In this document: in pieces, positions 9,291-17,736 of the stretch
How positions within the stretch are numbered: the stretch's first letter is position 1
How the letters are laid out: every line of letters begins with the position of its first letter
Source of the DNA: Methanomassiliicoccales archaeon
GTDB lineage: Archaea; Thermoplasmatota; Thermoplasmata; SG8-5
NCBI GenBank assembly: GCA_030636255.1
Contig: DAOVXH010000002.1
Span: forward strand, 1-32,937
DNA: 32,937 bases
Direction of reading: 5' to 3'
Made by a program: the position numbers and the translations under genes
Notes under the pieces: generated by a model
Database searches by the model: none
Told to the model about the DNA's origin: nothing
The model's input: the letters and a program-made list of their open reading frames with translations, nothing else

Positions 9291-12200
9291 CTACCAATCA
9301 ACAACCCAGTCAACATTAGCATTTACATGAACCCAGTAGGCATTTCCAGCAGCCATTGTGACTGAGCTGAGGTCAGTTTCATCCCTAATTAAAGATGGCT
9401 GAGTCTTATTAAATACCGAAATAATATCAACTGAACCAGGCAGCGTGGTACTCGCCAGTCTATCTGTTCCAGAAGGATAACCTACAAGATTCCATCCAAT
9501 TTTCAGATTTATTGTAGTAGATGGCTCTGAAGCACCGTAAACATACAGGGTAACATCTAAATTAGTTACATTTATCCAGAATCCCATATTGCTGTCTAGG
9601 CCGAAAGCGTCATTGAGTGAGGGTGACCTGTCCAATCCATAGGTTAGCCAGGGATTCATAAGTGTGTCATTATATGTGGCTACTCTGTCCCATTTTCCAT
9701 CAATTGAAGATAATACTGAGGTAATTGAGGTGTCTACCTGCTTCCAAGGCACAGAAACCATATTCCATCCTTGTTCCAGAGAAATAGCATATGATGGCAG
9801 GGGTGCAGAAATCCAACTATTTTCTGTTGTGAATGGCCAGTTGTCCTGATTGTTGCTTACAACACCACCAGAAGATGGAGAATCGTAGTAAAGTTCTACA
9901 AACTCACAGCCTGTGACTGAAGGCTCGGCATACTCGGATATAACCAATCCAGCAGTTTCATCCCCATTAATCCCTGAACCTGGGGTGGCGGTGATGTCAG
10001 CATCCGCACTGATCACCCAGCTAGTGGCGAGTGACCCGTCATGATTTGCACTAATCCGTTGGCAAGTACCGGATGTGAAAGGCTGGCCTGTCTGGCCATC
10101 AAGCAGGGTATTTGTGTCGTCATAGAGCTCATAGGTTTCATCTCCATTGAGAGCGGGGGCCGTCCCCTTGGAGCTGATTGGATCGGCGTTGTCAAGGTAG
10201 AGCACGTTGGAACCCAGAGTTATGCCAAAGTGAGTTTCAAAAGTGCTTTTAGTGGAGTCCCTAGCAATTATCAAATAACCGCCTGGTTCTATGCTCATGG
10301 CAGGGGGGATTGTAGTGGTCTTGGTCGAGTCATACTGCTCAATGCGATATCCTTCCAGGTCAAGTGGAACACCGCCTCCACCACCAGTTGGTATTATGAA
10401 CGGGTCATCGACGAATCCATCAATGTTTGCATCAGGAGTTGTCCAGTTGTCGAAGAAATTGCCTCCCACGGGATATCCCATGTCCCAAGTGTTGAGGCCG
10501 GCATCCTTGGTGTGGTTCGTATTGGTAAGGAAATTATTGTGGAAAATCGTATTCCAGGAGCCCTGAACGTTCATGCCCAACTCGGTTGTGAAAATTGTAT
10601 TGTTCTCAAGGGTATTATTGTCACACCCAGATGTCAGAAATATGCCATTGTAAACTCCAGTGATATTATTGTCTTCGATATTGCAGAGATCAACATTGTT
10701 CAGCTTGATGCCGCAATCGGTTGCCAGTGCTCCGCCATTGACTATCTCGAAGCCGCTGAGCTCGACGCCATTTGCAAGTATCTCGACTACAGTTCCGGAG
10801 CCGCCACCATCGATTATTACATTTCCTGCTGTTGCAGTAATTGTCACTGGCACATCAATAACAACGTTCTCGAAGTATGTGCCATCATCAACCATTATCC
10901 TGTCTCCAGAGGTGGCATTGTCGATTGCCCACTGTATCATGTGATGGTCTGTGCCCTGGTCTATATTATGTACTGGTCCAGGAGGAGCGTTCCAGCCTTC
11001 TTGAGAGGCAAAGGGTAAGTAATCCCTATTAGTGCCCCCTCCGCCGCCTGTGACCGGGGGATTACCTGAGCCCCATATGGAATCCACATACTCGGGATGA
11101 TCGATAAACGGATTTCTATTGTTTTGATTTGAATAGACAATTTCATTTCTGTGCCTGTCAATATCGTCAACTGGGTCATTAATATGCCACTCTAAGAGAG
11201 TTGAAAGTTTTCCGAATATTGACCCGGAAGTTGGTACATAATCAACAAGTTCTAGATCTAATCCCACATTATCCCATGAATCGCCGTCATACCTTGTAGC
11301 CATGTAAAACATCATTCTTGCAATATCCCCTTTAACCGCATCTCTGGGTTCCCATGAATCTGAATCAGAATAGCATTCGGTTGCTTCGGAATTTTGAACG
11401 CCTCCGTTGTCAAAGTCTAGATTACCTCTATCAGAGTTCACAGAAACATCAGACGGTCGCAAATGGTGGGCATCTGTACCCGCTGGAGGTGTCTCACTAA
11501 AATCACCGTGGGATTTTGCCCATACATGTTCTCTGTTCCAATCTGGATATACAGAAGTTTTTGGTATTGACCGTCCCGTATAAAGCAAAATAAAATTATC
11601 AGAATTGTTCGGATCTTCATCAGATTCTGGTAAAATTGTCCATAAATTGTCATAACTTTTTTCCGTATGATTCCTAATTATAATATGAAGGGCATCTTTC
11701 AAATCGTCCCCGACCTTTCCAGCCGCTGCATCATAGTATCCAGCTGGTATATCTCCGCTCTCTCCACCACCTGGAACAGAATATATATTGTCAACAAATC
11801 CATCAAAGTTATTGTCAGGGTTTGTCCAGTCAGACCAGTAATTGCCTCCGGTTGGGGAGGTGAGGTTCCAGACATTTGAACCATCATCATAGGCCTGGAC
11901 CGTGTTTATCAGAAAATTATTGTGATAAATCGTGTTATTGTGGGTCCCATTATCAGATTTCAGACCATATCCGTTCATTGTTATGTCATTCAGTGTGAAC
12001 TGGCACCAGTTGGAGTTGTTGAGGTAAATGCCATTTCCGACATTGCCATTCATTGTGTTATTGGTCACATTGCCATTGACCACATTGAAAAGCGTGACAC
12101 CAGTGTTTGTGAAGTACGGACTGCCAGAGCCCCCGCTGGCATTGGAAAAGCTGCAATGAATTATTCTGAAGTGGTCTGTGGTATTTCCGATATAAATTGC

Positions 12201-12443
12201 ATACCCAAAGCCTGCTGCTTCAATCTCAAGGTTCTCTATCACCCAGGGGGTGCCTGGGTTGCCGTCACCTGAGGAGGCATAGGCTGCGAATTGGATATTT
12301 GAATTAATTCTTATGGGGGAACTGGGAGCCAAGGGTTCTGCAGACTGGCTCTTTTCACCCGCAGTCTCTCCTGGATTGAAAGAGATAAACGCACCACTGA
12401 ATGCAATCAATACGCTGAGCCAGACAACAAAGAATCGCCTCAT
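9291..12443 (-). CDS. Secreted multidomain protein: NosD-like parallel beta-helix, endonuclease I (EndA/NucM-type) domain, second NosD-like beta-helix, lamin-tail-like region
   Basis: Signal peptide MRRFFVVWLSVLIAFSGAFISF after the RBS GAGAGGAGATAT. Nuclease motif NREHVWAKSHGDF...AHHLRPSDVSVNSDRGNLDFDNGG. Beta-helix segments with N(N/T)TI.HNNF...GGN(Y/F)...W..PD.N.DGFVD seen twice. ORF extends to 12476; ATG at 12443 preferred. Confidence 0.82.
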   Translation of the reverse strand: MRRFFVVWLSVLIAFSGAFISFNPGETAGEKSQSAEPLAPSSPIRINSNIQFAAYASSGDGNPGTPWVIENLEIEAAGFGYAIYIGNTTDHFRIIHCSFSNASGGSGSPYFTNTGVTLFNVVNGNVTNNTMNGNVGNGIYLNNSNWCQFTLNDITMNGYGLKSDNGTHNNTIYHNNFLINTVQAYDDGSNVWNLTSPTGGNYWSDWTNPDNNFDGFVDNIYSVPGGGESGDIPAGYYDAAAGKVGDDLKDALHIIIRNHTEKSYDNLWTILPESDEDPNNSDNFILLYTGRSIPKTSVYPDWNREHVWAKSHGDFSETPPAGTDAHHLRPSDVSVNSDRGNLDFDNGGVQNSEATECYSDSDSWEPRDAVKGDIARMMFYMATRYDGDSWDNVGLDLELVDYVPTSGSIFGKLSTLLEWHINDPVDDIDRHRNEIVYSNQNNRNPFIDHPEYVDSIWGSGNPPVTGGGGGTNRDYLPFASQEGWNAPPGPVHNIDQGTDHHMIQWAIDNATSGDRIMVDDGTYFENVVIDVPVTITATAGNVIIDGGGSGTVVEILANGVELSGFEIVNGGALATDCGIKLNNVDLCNIEDNNITGVYNGIFLTSGCDNNTLENNTIFTTELGMNVQGSWNTIFHNNFLTNTNHTKDAGLNTWDMGYPVGGNFFDNWTTPDANIDGFVDDPFIIPTGGGGGVPLDLEGYRIEQYDSTKTTTIPPAMSIEPGGYLIIARDSTKSTFETHFGITLGSNVLYLDNADPISSKGTAPALNGDETYELYDDTNTLLDGQTGQPFTSGTCQRISANHDGSLATSWVISADADITATPGSGINGDETAGLVISEYAEPSVTGCEFVELYYDSPSSGGVVSNNQDNWPFTTENSWISAPLPSYAISLEQGWNMVSVPWKQVDTSITSVLSSIDGKWDRVATYNDTLMNPWLTYGLDRSPSLNDAFGLDSNMGFWINVTNLDVTLYVYGASEPSTTINLKIGWNLVGYPSGTDRLASTTLPGSVDIISVFNKTQPSLIRDETDLSSVTMAAGNAYWVHVNANVDWVVDW

Positions 12444-12536
12444 ATATCTCCTCTCGGGATAGGGATAAATATGCAACCCATCTCCAATTATAGTAATGTA
12501 GCTAAAGGCATTTAGAGTTTATGCCTATACAATATA

Positions 12537-13643
12537 TTAGATTGATATGAGATCATACTTCCTGCTACCCAGCCCAATCTTCTCACCATACTCTAGTTGA
12601 TAGGTCCAGTCAAGGTCATTAGCTGCCCGGATATTGTCCAGGCCCTTTTTCACGCCTTCAACAATTCTGGAATTTGGATTTACCTTTTCCTGGTTCACCA
12701 TGTCTGCGCATGCCTGGTCCAGTGCAATAGGGTCCTTTGAAGCCAGTATTCCTATGTCCGGCACAATTGGAGCGTCACTCCATCCAACACAATCGCAGTG
12801 AGGGGTAACATTCATGACAAAACTCATGTACCCAACCTTTCCTTCCTTGCCCTTGATTGCGCCCATGCAATATTCCACCATCTTTTCCTGAAGTGACTGA
12901 GCAGAGGAGTCCCATTGTATTTTTATGGCCTTTGGAACGCATGTAATTAGGCATTCTCCGCATCCGTAGCATGTTTCCGGGTCAATGTATGCCTTACCGT
13001 CGGTGATGGTTATTGCCTCCTTAGGACACCATTTTGCGCATTTGCCACAGCCGATACAAATCTCCGGGTCAACCTTTGGATTCAAATCTGAATGCATCTG
13101 CTGTTTACCTGCCCTTGTACCAAAGCCCATTCCCAGGTTCTTGATTGCACCGCCTATTCCGCCTACCATATGGCATTTGAAATGTGATACCACCATGAGA
13201 GAATTTGCATTGACACAGGCAGAGGCCAGTGTAACTTTTTTAAAGTGATTTAAATTCACTTCCACTTCCACAGAATCCCTTCCAATCAGGCCGTCGGCAA
13301 TTATCACAGGAGCTCCGATGACACCGGGCAACCAACCGTGCTGGGTCGCAGTATTCAGATGGTCAACGGCATTTGATCGGGAGCCAAAATAAAGTGTGTT
13401 CGCATCAGTGACGAATGGATTGCCGCCTGCCTTTTTCACAGAATCCACAACTTGTTTTACATAAACGGGACTCAAAAAGGTAGTGTTTCCAGACTCCCCA
13501 AAATGGACCTTGATTGCTGTGAGGTCATTCTCAGAAATGCATTCATCAAAGCCTGCTTTCTCAAAAAGTCGATTGACCATATTCACGAGACTTTCTGAAC
13601 TCTTCTTGGCCCTGAACGGTGCAAAATAAACCTTGGATGTCAT
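12537..13643 (-). CDS. DUF362-family protein with two 4Fe-4S ferredoxin motifs
   Basis: MTSKVYFAPFRAKK...; DLTAIKVHFGESGNTTFLSP; CIGCGKCAKWCPKEAITI and CYGCGECLITCVPKAIKI. Start at the internal Met (13643) preferred over 13697. Confidence 0.85.
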   Translation of the reverse strand: MTSKVYFAPFRAKKSSESLVNMVNRLFEKAGFDECISENDLTAIKVHFGESGNTTFLSPVYVKQVVDSVKKAGGNPFVTDANTLYFGSRSNAVDHLNTATQHGWLPGVIGAPVIIADGLIGRDSVEVEVNLNHFKKVTLASACVNANSLMVVSHFKCHMVGGIGGAIKNLGMGFGTRAGKQQMHSDLNPKVDPEICIGCGKCAKWCPKEAITITDGKAYIDPETCYGCGECLITCVPKAIKIQWDSSAQSLQEKMVEYCMGAIKGKEGKVGYMSFVMNVTPHCDCVGWSDAPIVPDIGILASKDPIALDQACADMVNQEKVNPNSRIVEGVKKGLDNIRAANDLDWTYQLEYGEKIGLGSRKYDLISI

Positions 13644-13692
13644 TGTATGGTAATCCTGAATGTGATATTTATTTCTGTTGTAATTCAAAGAT

Positions 13693-13712
13693 AACAATAT
13701 CTAAATATCGTT
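13693..13712. promoter_or_regulatory. Near-palindrome overlapping the putative glnA TATA element
   Basis: AACAATAT-CTAA-ATATCGTT (one mismatch), centred about 26 nt upstream of the glnA ATG. Confidence 0.3.
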
Positions 13713-13728
13713 AGTTATTGCAGGTTGT

Positions 13729-15054
13729 ATGGCACCTAGCAAGGAGAGGATTCTTGAACTGGCTACTGAGAACAAGATAGAATATATACGCCTCCAGCTA
13801 ATTGATATAATGGGCACTCCAAAGAATATTGTTATACCCACCAGAAGGCTCGAAGAGGTGCTGCATGATGGAATAGCATTTGACGGCTCATCAATTGTCG
13901 GCTATGCAACCATTCGGGAATCAGATAAGATTGCAAAGCCAATTCCAAGAACATTTGCTTTACTGCCAGATACTCTGGAGAAGAGAAAAACAGCCAAGAT
14001 AAATTGTGAGATTTACAGATCAGATGGAGAGCGGTTCCCTGGTGACCCCAAATATGTTCTGGAAAAAATGCTGGACAAGGCCGAAAAAATGGGCTTCCAA
14101 TTCAACACTGGCCCTGAATGCGAATTCTTCCTGTTCAAGAGAGAGGATGGCAAACCAACCACAATTCCAAATGATAGAGGAGGATATTTTGACTTATCGC
14201 CCCTGGACCTGGCCGAGGACGTGCGTGGAGATATTTGCGCTACATTGGACCAGATGGGATTTGAAATTTACACATCACATCACGAAGTTGCATACGGCCA
14301 GCATGAGATAAATTTCCATTATGCTGATGCATTGACCACTGCAGACCGAGTTGTTACCCTCAAATATGTGGCAAAAATAATTGCACTGAAGTATGACCTT
14401 CACGCAACTTTCATGCCAAAACCGATATACGGGGTAAATGGAACTGGAATGCACACCCACATGTCCCTGATGAACAATGGTCAGAACGCTTTCCACAATG
14501 AGAATGGGCCAGAAGGGCTCAGTGAAACAGCGACGCAGTACATTGCTGGGCTTTTGAAATACTCCAAGGAGATGGCTGCCATACTAAATTCCAAGGTCAA
14601 TTCATACAAGAGATTAGTGCCTGGCTATGAGGCCCCTACCTATATTGCCTGGTCAACAGAGAATCGTTCAGCACTTATCAGGATACCTGCAGCCAGGGGA
14701 AAGGCAACCCGGGTCGAGCTGAGAAACCCAGACCCTGCTGGAAATCCATATTTGCAGTTCGCAGTCATGCTGGCTGCCGGCCTGAAAGGAATCGAGGACA
14801 AGCTTGAAGCTCCTGAAGCCGTGCACAAGGACATTTATGGGCTGAACCAGAGAGAAAGGGAGCAACTGAAAATTGATACGCTTCCATCAAACCTGGGCCA
14901 TGCAATCTCATATATGAAAAAAAGCGAGTTCATGCTTGAGACACTGGGCCCCCACATATTTGAGAATCTGATTTACCTTCAATCAAGGGAGTGGGACGAT
15001 TATCGTACCCAGGTCACCCAGTGGGAGATTGACAAGTATTTGTGGAAGATATGA
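13729..15054 (+). CDS. glnA: Glutamine synthetase (type I)
   Basis: FDGSSIVGYATIRESD, GPECEFFLF, EVAYGQHEINFHY, FMPKPIYGVNGTGMHTHMSL, NSYKRLVPGYEAP...NRSALIRIP, VELRNPDPAGNPYLQFAVMLAAGLKGI. Confidence 0.95.
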   Translation: MAPSKERILELATENKIEYIRLQLIDIMGTPKNIVIPTRRLEEVLHDGIAFDGSSIVGYATIRESDKIAKPIPRTFALLPDTLEKRKTAKINCEIYRSDGERFPGDPKYVLEKMLDKAEKMGFQFNTGPECEFFLFKREDGKPTTIPNDRGGYFDLSPLDLAEDVRGDICATLDQMGFEIYTSHHEVAYGQHEINFHYADALTTADRVVTLKYVAKIIALKYDLHATFMPKPIYGVNGTGMHTHMSLMNNGQNAFHNENGPEGLSETATQYIAGLLKYSKEMAAILNSKVNSYKRLVPGYEAPTYIAWSTENRSALIRIPAARGKATRVELRNPDPAGNPYLQFAVMLAAGLKGIEDKLEAPEAVHKDIYGLNQREREQLKIDTLPSNLGHAISYMKKSEFMLETLGPHIFENLIYLQSREWDDYRTQVTQWEIDKYLWKI

Positions 15055-15134
15055 GATTATCAAACATTATAGATAGTTTTATAAATATCCTCAATATTAT
15101 CCAGTTTTCCTGATAGAATGAAAGGGGGGACTTA

Positions 15135-16496
15135 ATGTCAATCTCTGATGTAAAACAATTAATCAAGGAAAAAGAAATACGCTGGGTAGTAGTTAATTTT
15201 ATTGATATTTTCGGACATCACAGAAATATTTCTTTGCCTGCCGAGTCATTCTTATCTGGACATGCCTGGGACGGCGTAGATATTGACGGTTCCTCTGTTG
15301 GATTTGCTTCTGTGGAGAAAAGTGATATGATCCTTATTCCAGATGCAGAATCCTACTGGCTCGACCCTTTTTCAGAATCAACAGTAAAACTTCATGCCTG
15401 CATTCAAAATCATTCCGGCGAAAAAGTCGGTCCCCGGAGTGCCCTGAAAAAGATTGTCCAGGAATATGAGAAGCTGGGCCTTACACCGTATCTTTCGCCG
15501 GAAATGGAGTTCTATGTCTTCGAGAACATGGAACAGGCCATAATGGAGAATGATTTCATGGGCGCGGACATGGACTGGGGCGGAAAGAACATAATGCACA
15601 CCTTTCTGGACCATTACAGTAAATCCAGGTATCCAGTCAAGGCAAAACAGGCATATTTGTCAGCAGATGTCCATGAATCACTGAGAGATTTCAGAGACAA
15701 GCTTTCTGAAATTCTGCAAGAAGCTGGCTATCCTATCAGATATCATCATCATGAGGTTGGCAGGCGTCAGTTGGAGATTGAAACCGGTTACTTCCCGGCA
15801 ATGAAGGCTGCTGACTATATTATCAATTTCAAATACATGGCAAAGGGACTGGGTAAAGAATGGGGGCTGCTTCCGACCTTCATGCCAAAACCCTCTGCCC
15901 ATGATGCTGGCAATGGCATGCACTTCCACATTATGCTAAAAGAGGGGGAGAAAAACGCATTCTCTGATGCAAATGGAGAGCTCAATGAAACAGCAAAACA
16001 AGTTATTGCTGGACTCATGGAACATGCACCGGCACTATGCACTTTCACAAATCCCACAATTAATTCATATCGCAGATTGATTCCTGGTTTCGAGGCACCG
16101 GTGGCAATTGCCTGGAGCAGGAGCAACCGTACCGCATTAATTCGTGTGCCAGGCAGCGCCAAGGGCGATAATAACAATATTGAGATAAGAAACCCGGACA
16201 CCAGCGCCAACCCATATTTTGCAGCAACTGCGATTCTGGCAGCTGGCCTTGATGGTATCCGCAGGAAACTGGAAGCCCCGCCAGAGGCTGTTGGGAATCT
16301 ATACGAGTGCAAGGAATCTCCAATGCTTCCTACAATTCTGGACCATGCCCTGGAGGCCACTTCAAAGGACAGCGTTATACTGGATGCCATTGGAAAGGAC
16401 CTCTGGAATACCTACATGGCCGCAAAGAAGAAAGAAATATGCCAGTATAGAAAACAAATACCTATTTTCGATTTTAATCAATACTTTGGAGTTTAA
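15135..16496 (+). CDS. Glutamine synthetase family protein, second paralogue
   Basis: DIDGSSVGFASVEKSDM, LSPEMEFYVFE, HHEVGRRQLEIETGY, FMPKPSAHDAGNGMHFHIML, NSYRRLIPGFEAP...NRTALIRVPGS, IEIRNPDTSANPYF; RBS-like AAAGGGGGGA before the ATG. Confidence 0.92.
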   Translation: MSISDVKQLIKEKEIRWVVVNFIDIFGHHRNISLPAESFLSGHAWDGVDIDGSSVGFASVEKSDMILIPDAESYWLDPFSESTVKLHACIQNHSGEKVGPRSALKKIVQEYEKLGLTPYLSPEMEFYVFENMEQAIMENDFMGADMDWGGKNIMHTFLDHYSKSRYPVKAKQAYLSADVHESLRDFRDKLSEILQEAGYPIRYHHHEVGRRQLEIETGYFPAMKAADYIINFKYMAKGLGKEWGLLPTFMPKPSAHDAGNGMHFHIMLKEGEKNAFSDANGELNETAKQVIAGLMEHAPALCTFTNPTINSYRRLIPGFEAPVAIAWSRSNRTALIRVPGSAKGDNNNIEIRNPDTSANPYFAATAILAAGLDGIRRKLEAPPEAVGNLYECKESPMLPTILDHALEATSKDSVILDAIGKDLWNTYMAAKKKEICQYRKQIPIFDFNQYFGV

Positions 16497-17254
16497 TCCA
16501 AATGAGTGCAATCGCCTACGTTCACAGTTTTTGTAGATTTATCATTCATCTCGATGATCAATGAGCCATTCTCATCAATGTCCTTGGCCAGGCCTTCAAA
16601 CATCTCTTTTGGACCGGCAATAATAACTCTCTGGCCTAATGTACCTGAGAGTTCCCGCCATTCATCAAGAAGCTCGTCATATTTTCCGGCAGCCAGCATA
16701 TCAATTCTATGTTTGATTTCCTGGAGAATTGTCTCTTCCAGGTTCTCAAGCTTATTCTTCTTGCCAGTTTCCTCCAGTACAGATGTTGAGACCTGGCTGA
16801 ACTCATAGCCTTCTTGAACCTTATTGTTCACATTGATTCCGATACCAATAATAGCCAGCTGCTTTCCGTCTGTATTGAGTAACTCACCAAGAATTCCACA
16901 TGCCTTTTTACCATTTATGAGAACATCATTGGGCCATTTCACACAGGCTTCAATATTATATTCATGCATTATGGCAGTTGCAACAGCACAGCCAGACATC
17001 AATGGAATAAGTCCGAACTTATTATTGTCAAAATTTTCTTCGGTTTCAAGAAGAATAGACATCCAGAGTCCGCCCTCAGGTGATTCCCAGGTTCTAGTCA
17101 TTCTTCCTTTACCTTTTGTCTGGATCTTGGAAACAACTATGGTTCCATGGCCTGCGCCTTCCTGGGCAAGTTCTCTCAATGCCTGGTTTGTGGAACCAAT
17201 TGTCTCATATCGAAATATCTTGCGGCCGAACATGAACTTGGGAATGAAATTCAC
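16493..17254 (-). CDS. birA: Biotin--[acetyl-CoA-carboxylase] ligase
   Basis: YETIGSTNQALRELA, KIQTKGKGRMTRTWESPEGGLWMSILL, VKWPNDVLINGKKACGILGEL, IIGIGINVN. Confidence 0.93.
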   Translation of the reverse strand: MNFIPKFMFGRKIFRYETIGSTNQALRELAQEGAGHGTIVVSKIQTKGKGRMTRTWESPEGGLWMSILLETEENFDNNKFGLIPLMSGCAVATAIMHEYNIEACVKWPNDVLINGKKACGILGELLNTDGKQLAIIGIGINVNNKVQEGYEFSQVSTSVLEETGKKNKLENLEETILQEIKHRIDMLAAGKYDELLDEWRELSGTLGQRVIIAGPKEMFEGLAKDIDENGSLIIEMNDKSTKTVNVGDCTHLD

Positions 17255-17323
17255 CTATTTATTTCAGACTATTAGGTATCAGGAAATTATTCTGCTTGGA
17301 CTCCTAATAAACTGCAGAAATGT

Positions 17324-17677
17324 CTAAATTTTTACTGCCATAGCCATGCAGCCGGGTGGGGCAGATATGGTGACATACGATGCTTTTTTAGATGTCCTAT
17401 TTGCCACACTGTGTGGTACTGAACAATCATGAAAAAGCCAGCCTCCAGCTCCCAAAATCGTCTTGGAATCACCTATCTTGAACTCAATTGTCCCTTCCAA
17501 TACATATTTGAATTCCTCGCCTTCATGAATATGGGCCTTCCCCAGTGTCTTGCCAGGTTCTATTTCAATACGAACTGCTTCCAGGCCATCGCCCCTTGCA
17601 AGAAGCTCCACTATATTTCCTTTCACTAATTTACGTTCTTTATACTCGCCATGCTTACCGCTACTAAGATTACTCAT
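17324..17677 (-). CDS. Small cupin-domain protein
   Basis: EPGKTLGKAHIHEGEEFKYVLEGTIEFKIGDSKTILGAGGWLFHDCSVPHSVANRTSKKASYVTI matches the cupin_2 pattern. Confidence 0.85.
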   Translation of the reverse strand: MSNLSSGKHGEYKERKLVKGNIVELLARGDGLEAVRIEIEPGKTLGKAHIHEGEEFKYVLEGTIEFKIGDSKTILGAGGWLFHDCSVPHSVANRTSKKASYVTISAPPGCMAMAVKI

Positions 17678-17736
17678 TTTATCCCCTAGGGAATAATAGG
17701 TCGCTGGTTGTATATTAGGATTTCGCTAGGCAAGAA

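Noticed and set aside
9064-9322. Two overlapping - strand ORFs (77 and 84 aa)
   Set aside because: They read into the tRNA-Arg gene and across strong hairpins; no recognisable protein features.
10041-11018. + strand 325-aa ORF
   Set aside because: Lies wholly antisense to the well-supported secreted nuclease/beta-helix gene; Cys/Ile-rich translation with no recognisable motif.
15815-16390. - strand 191-aa ORF opposite the second glutamine synthetase
   Set aside because: Antisense to strong GS motifs; composition follows the complementary codon pattern.
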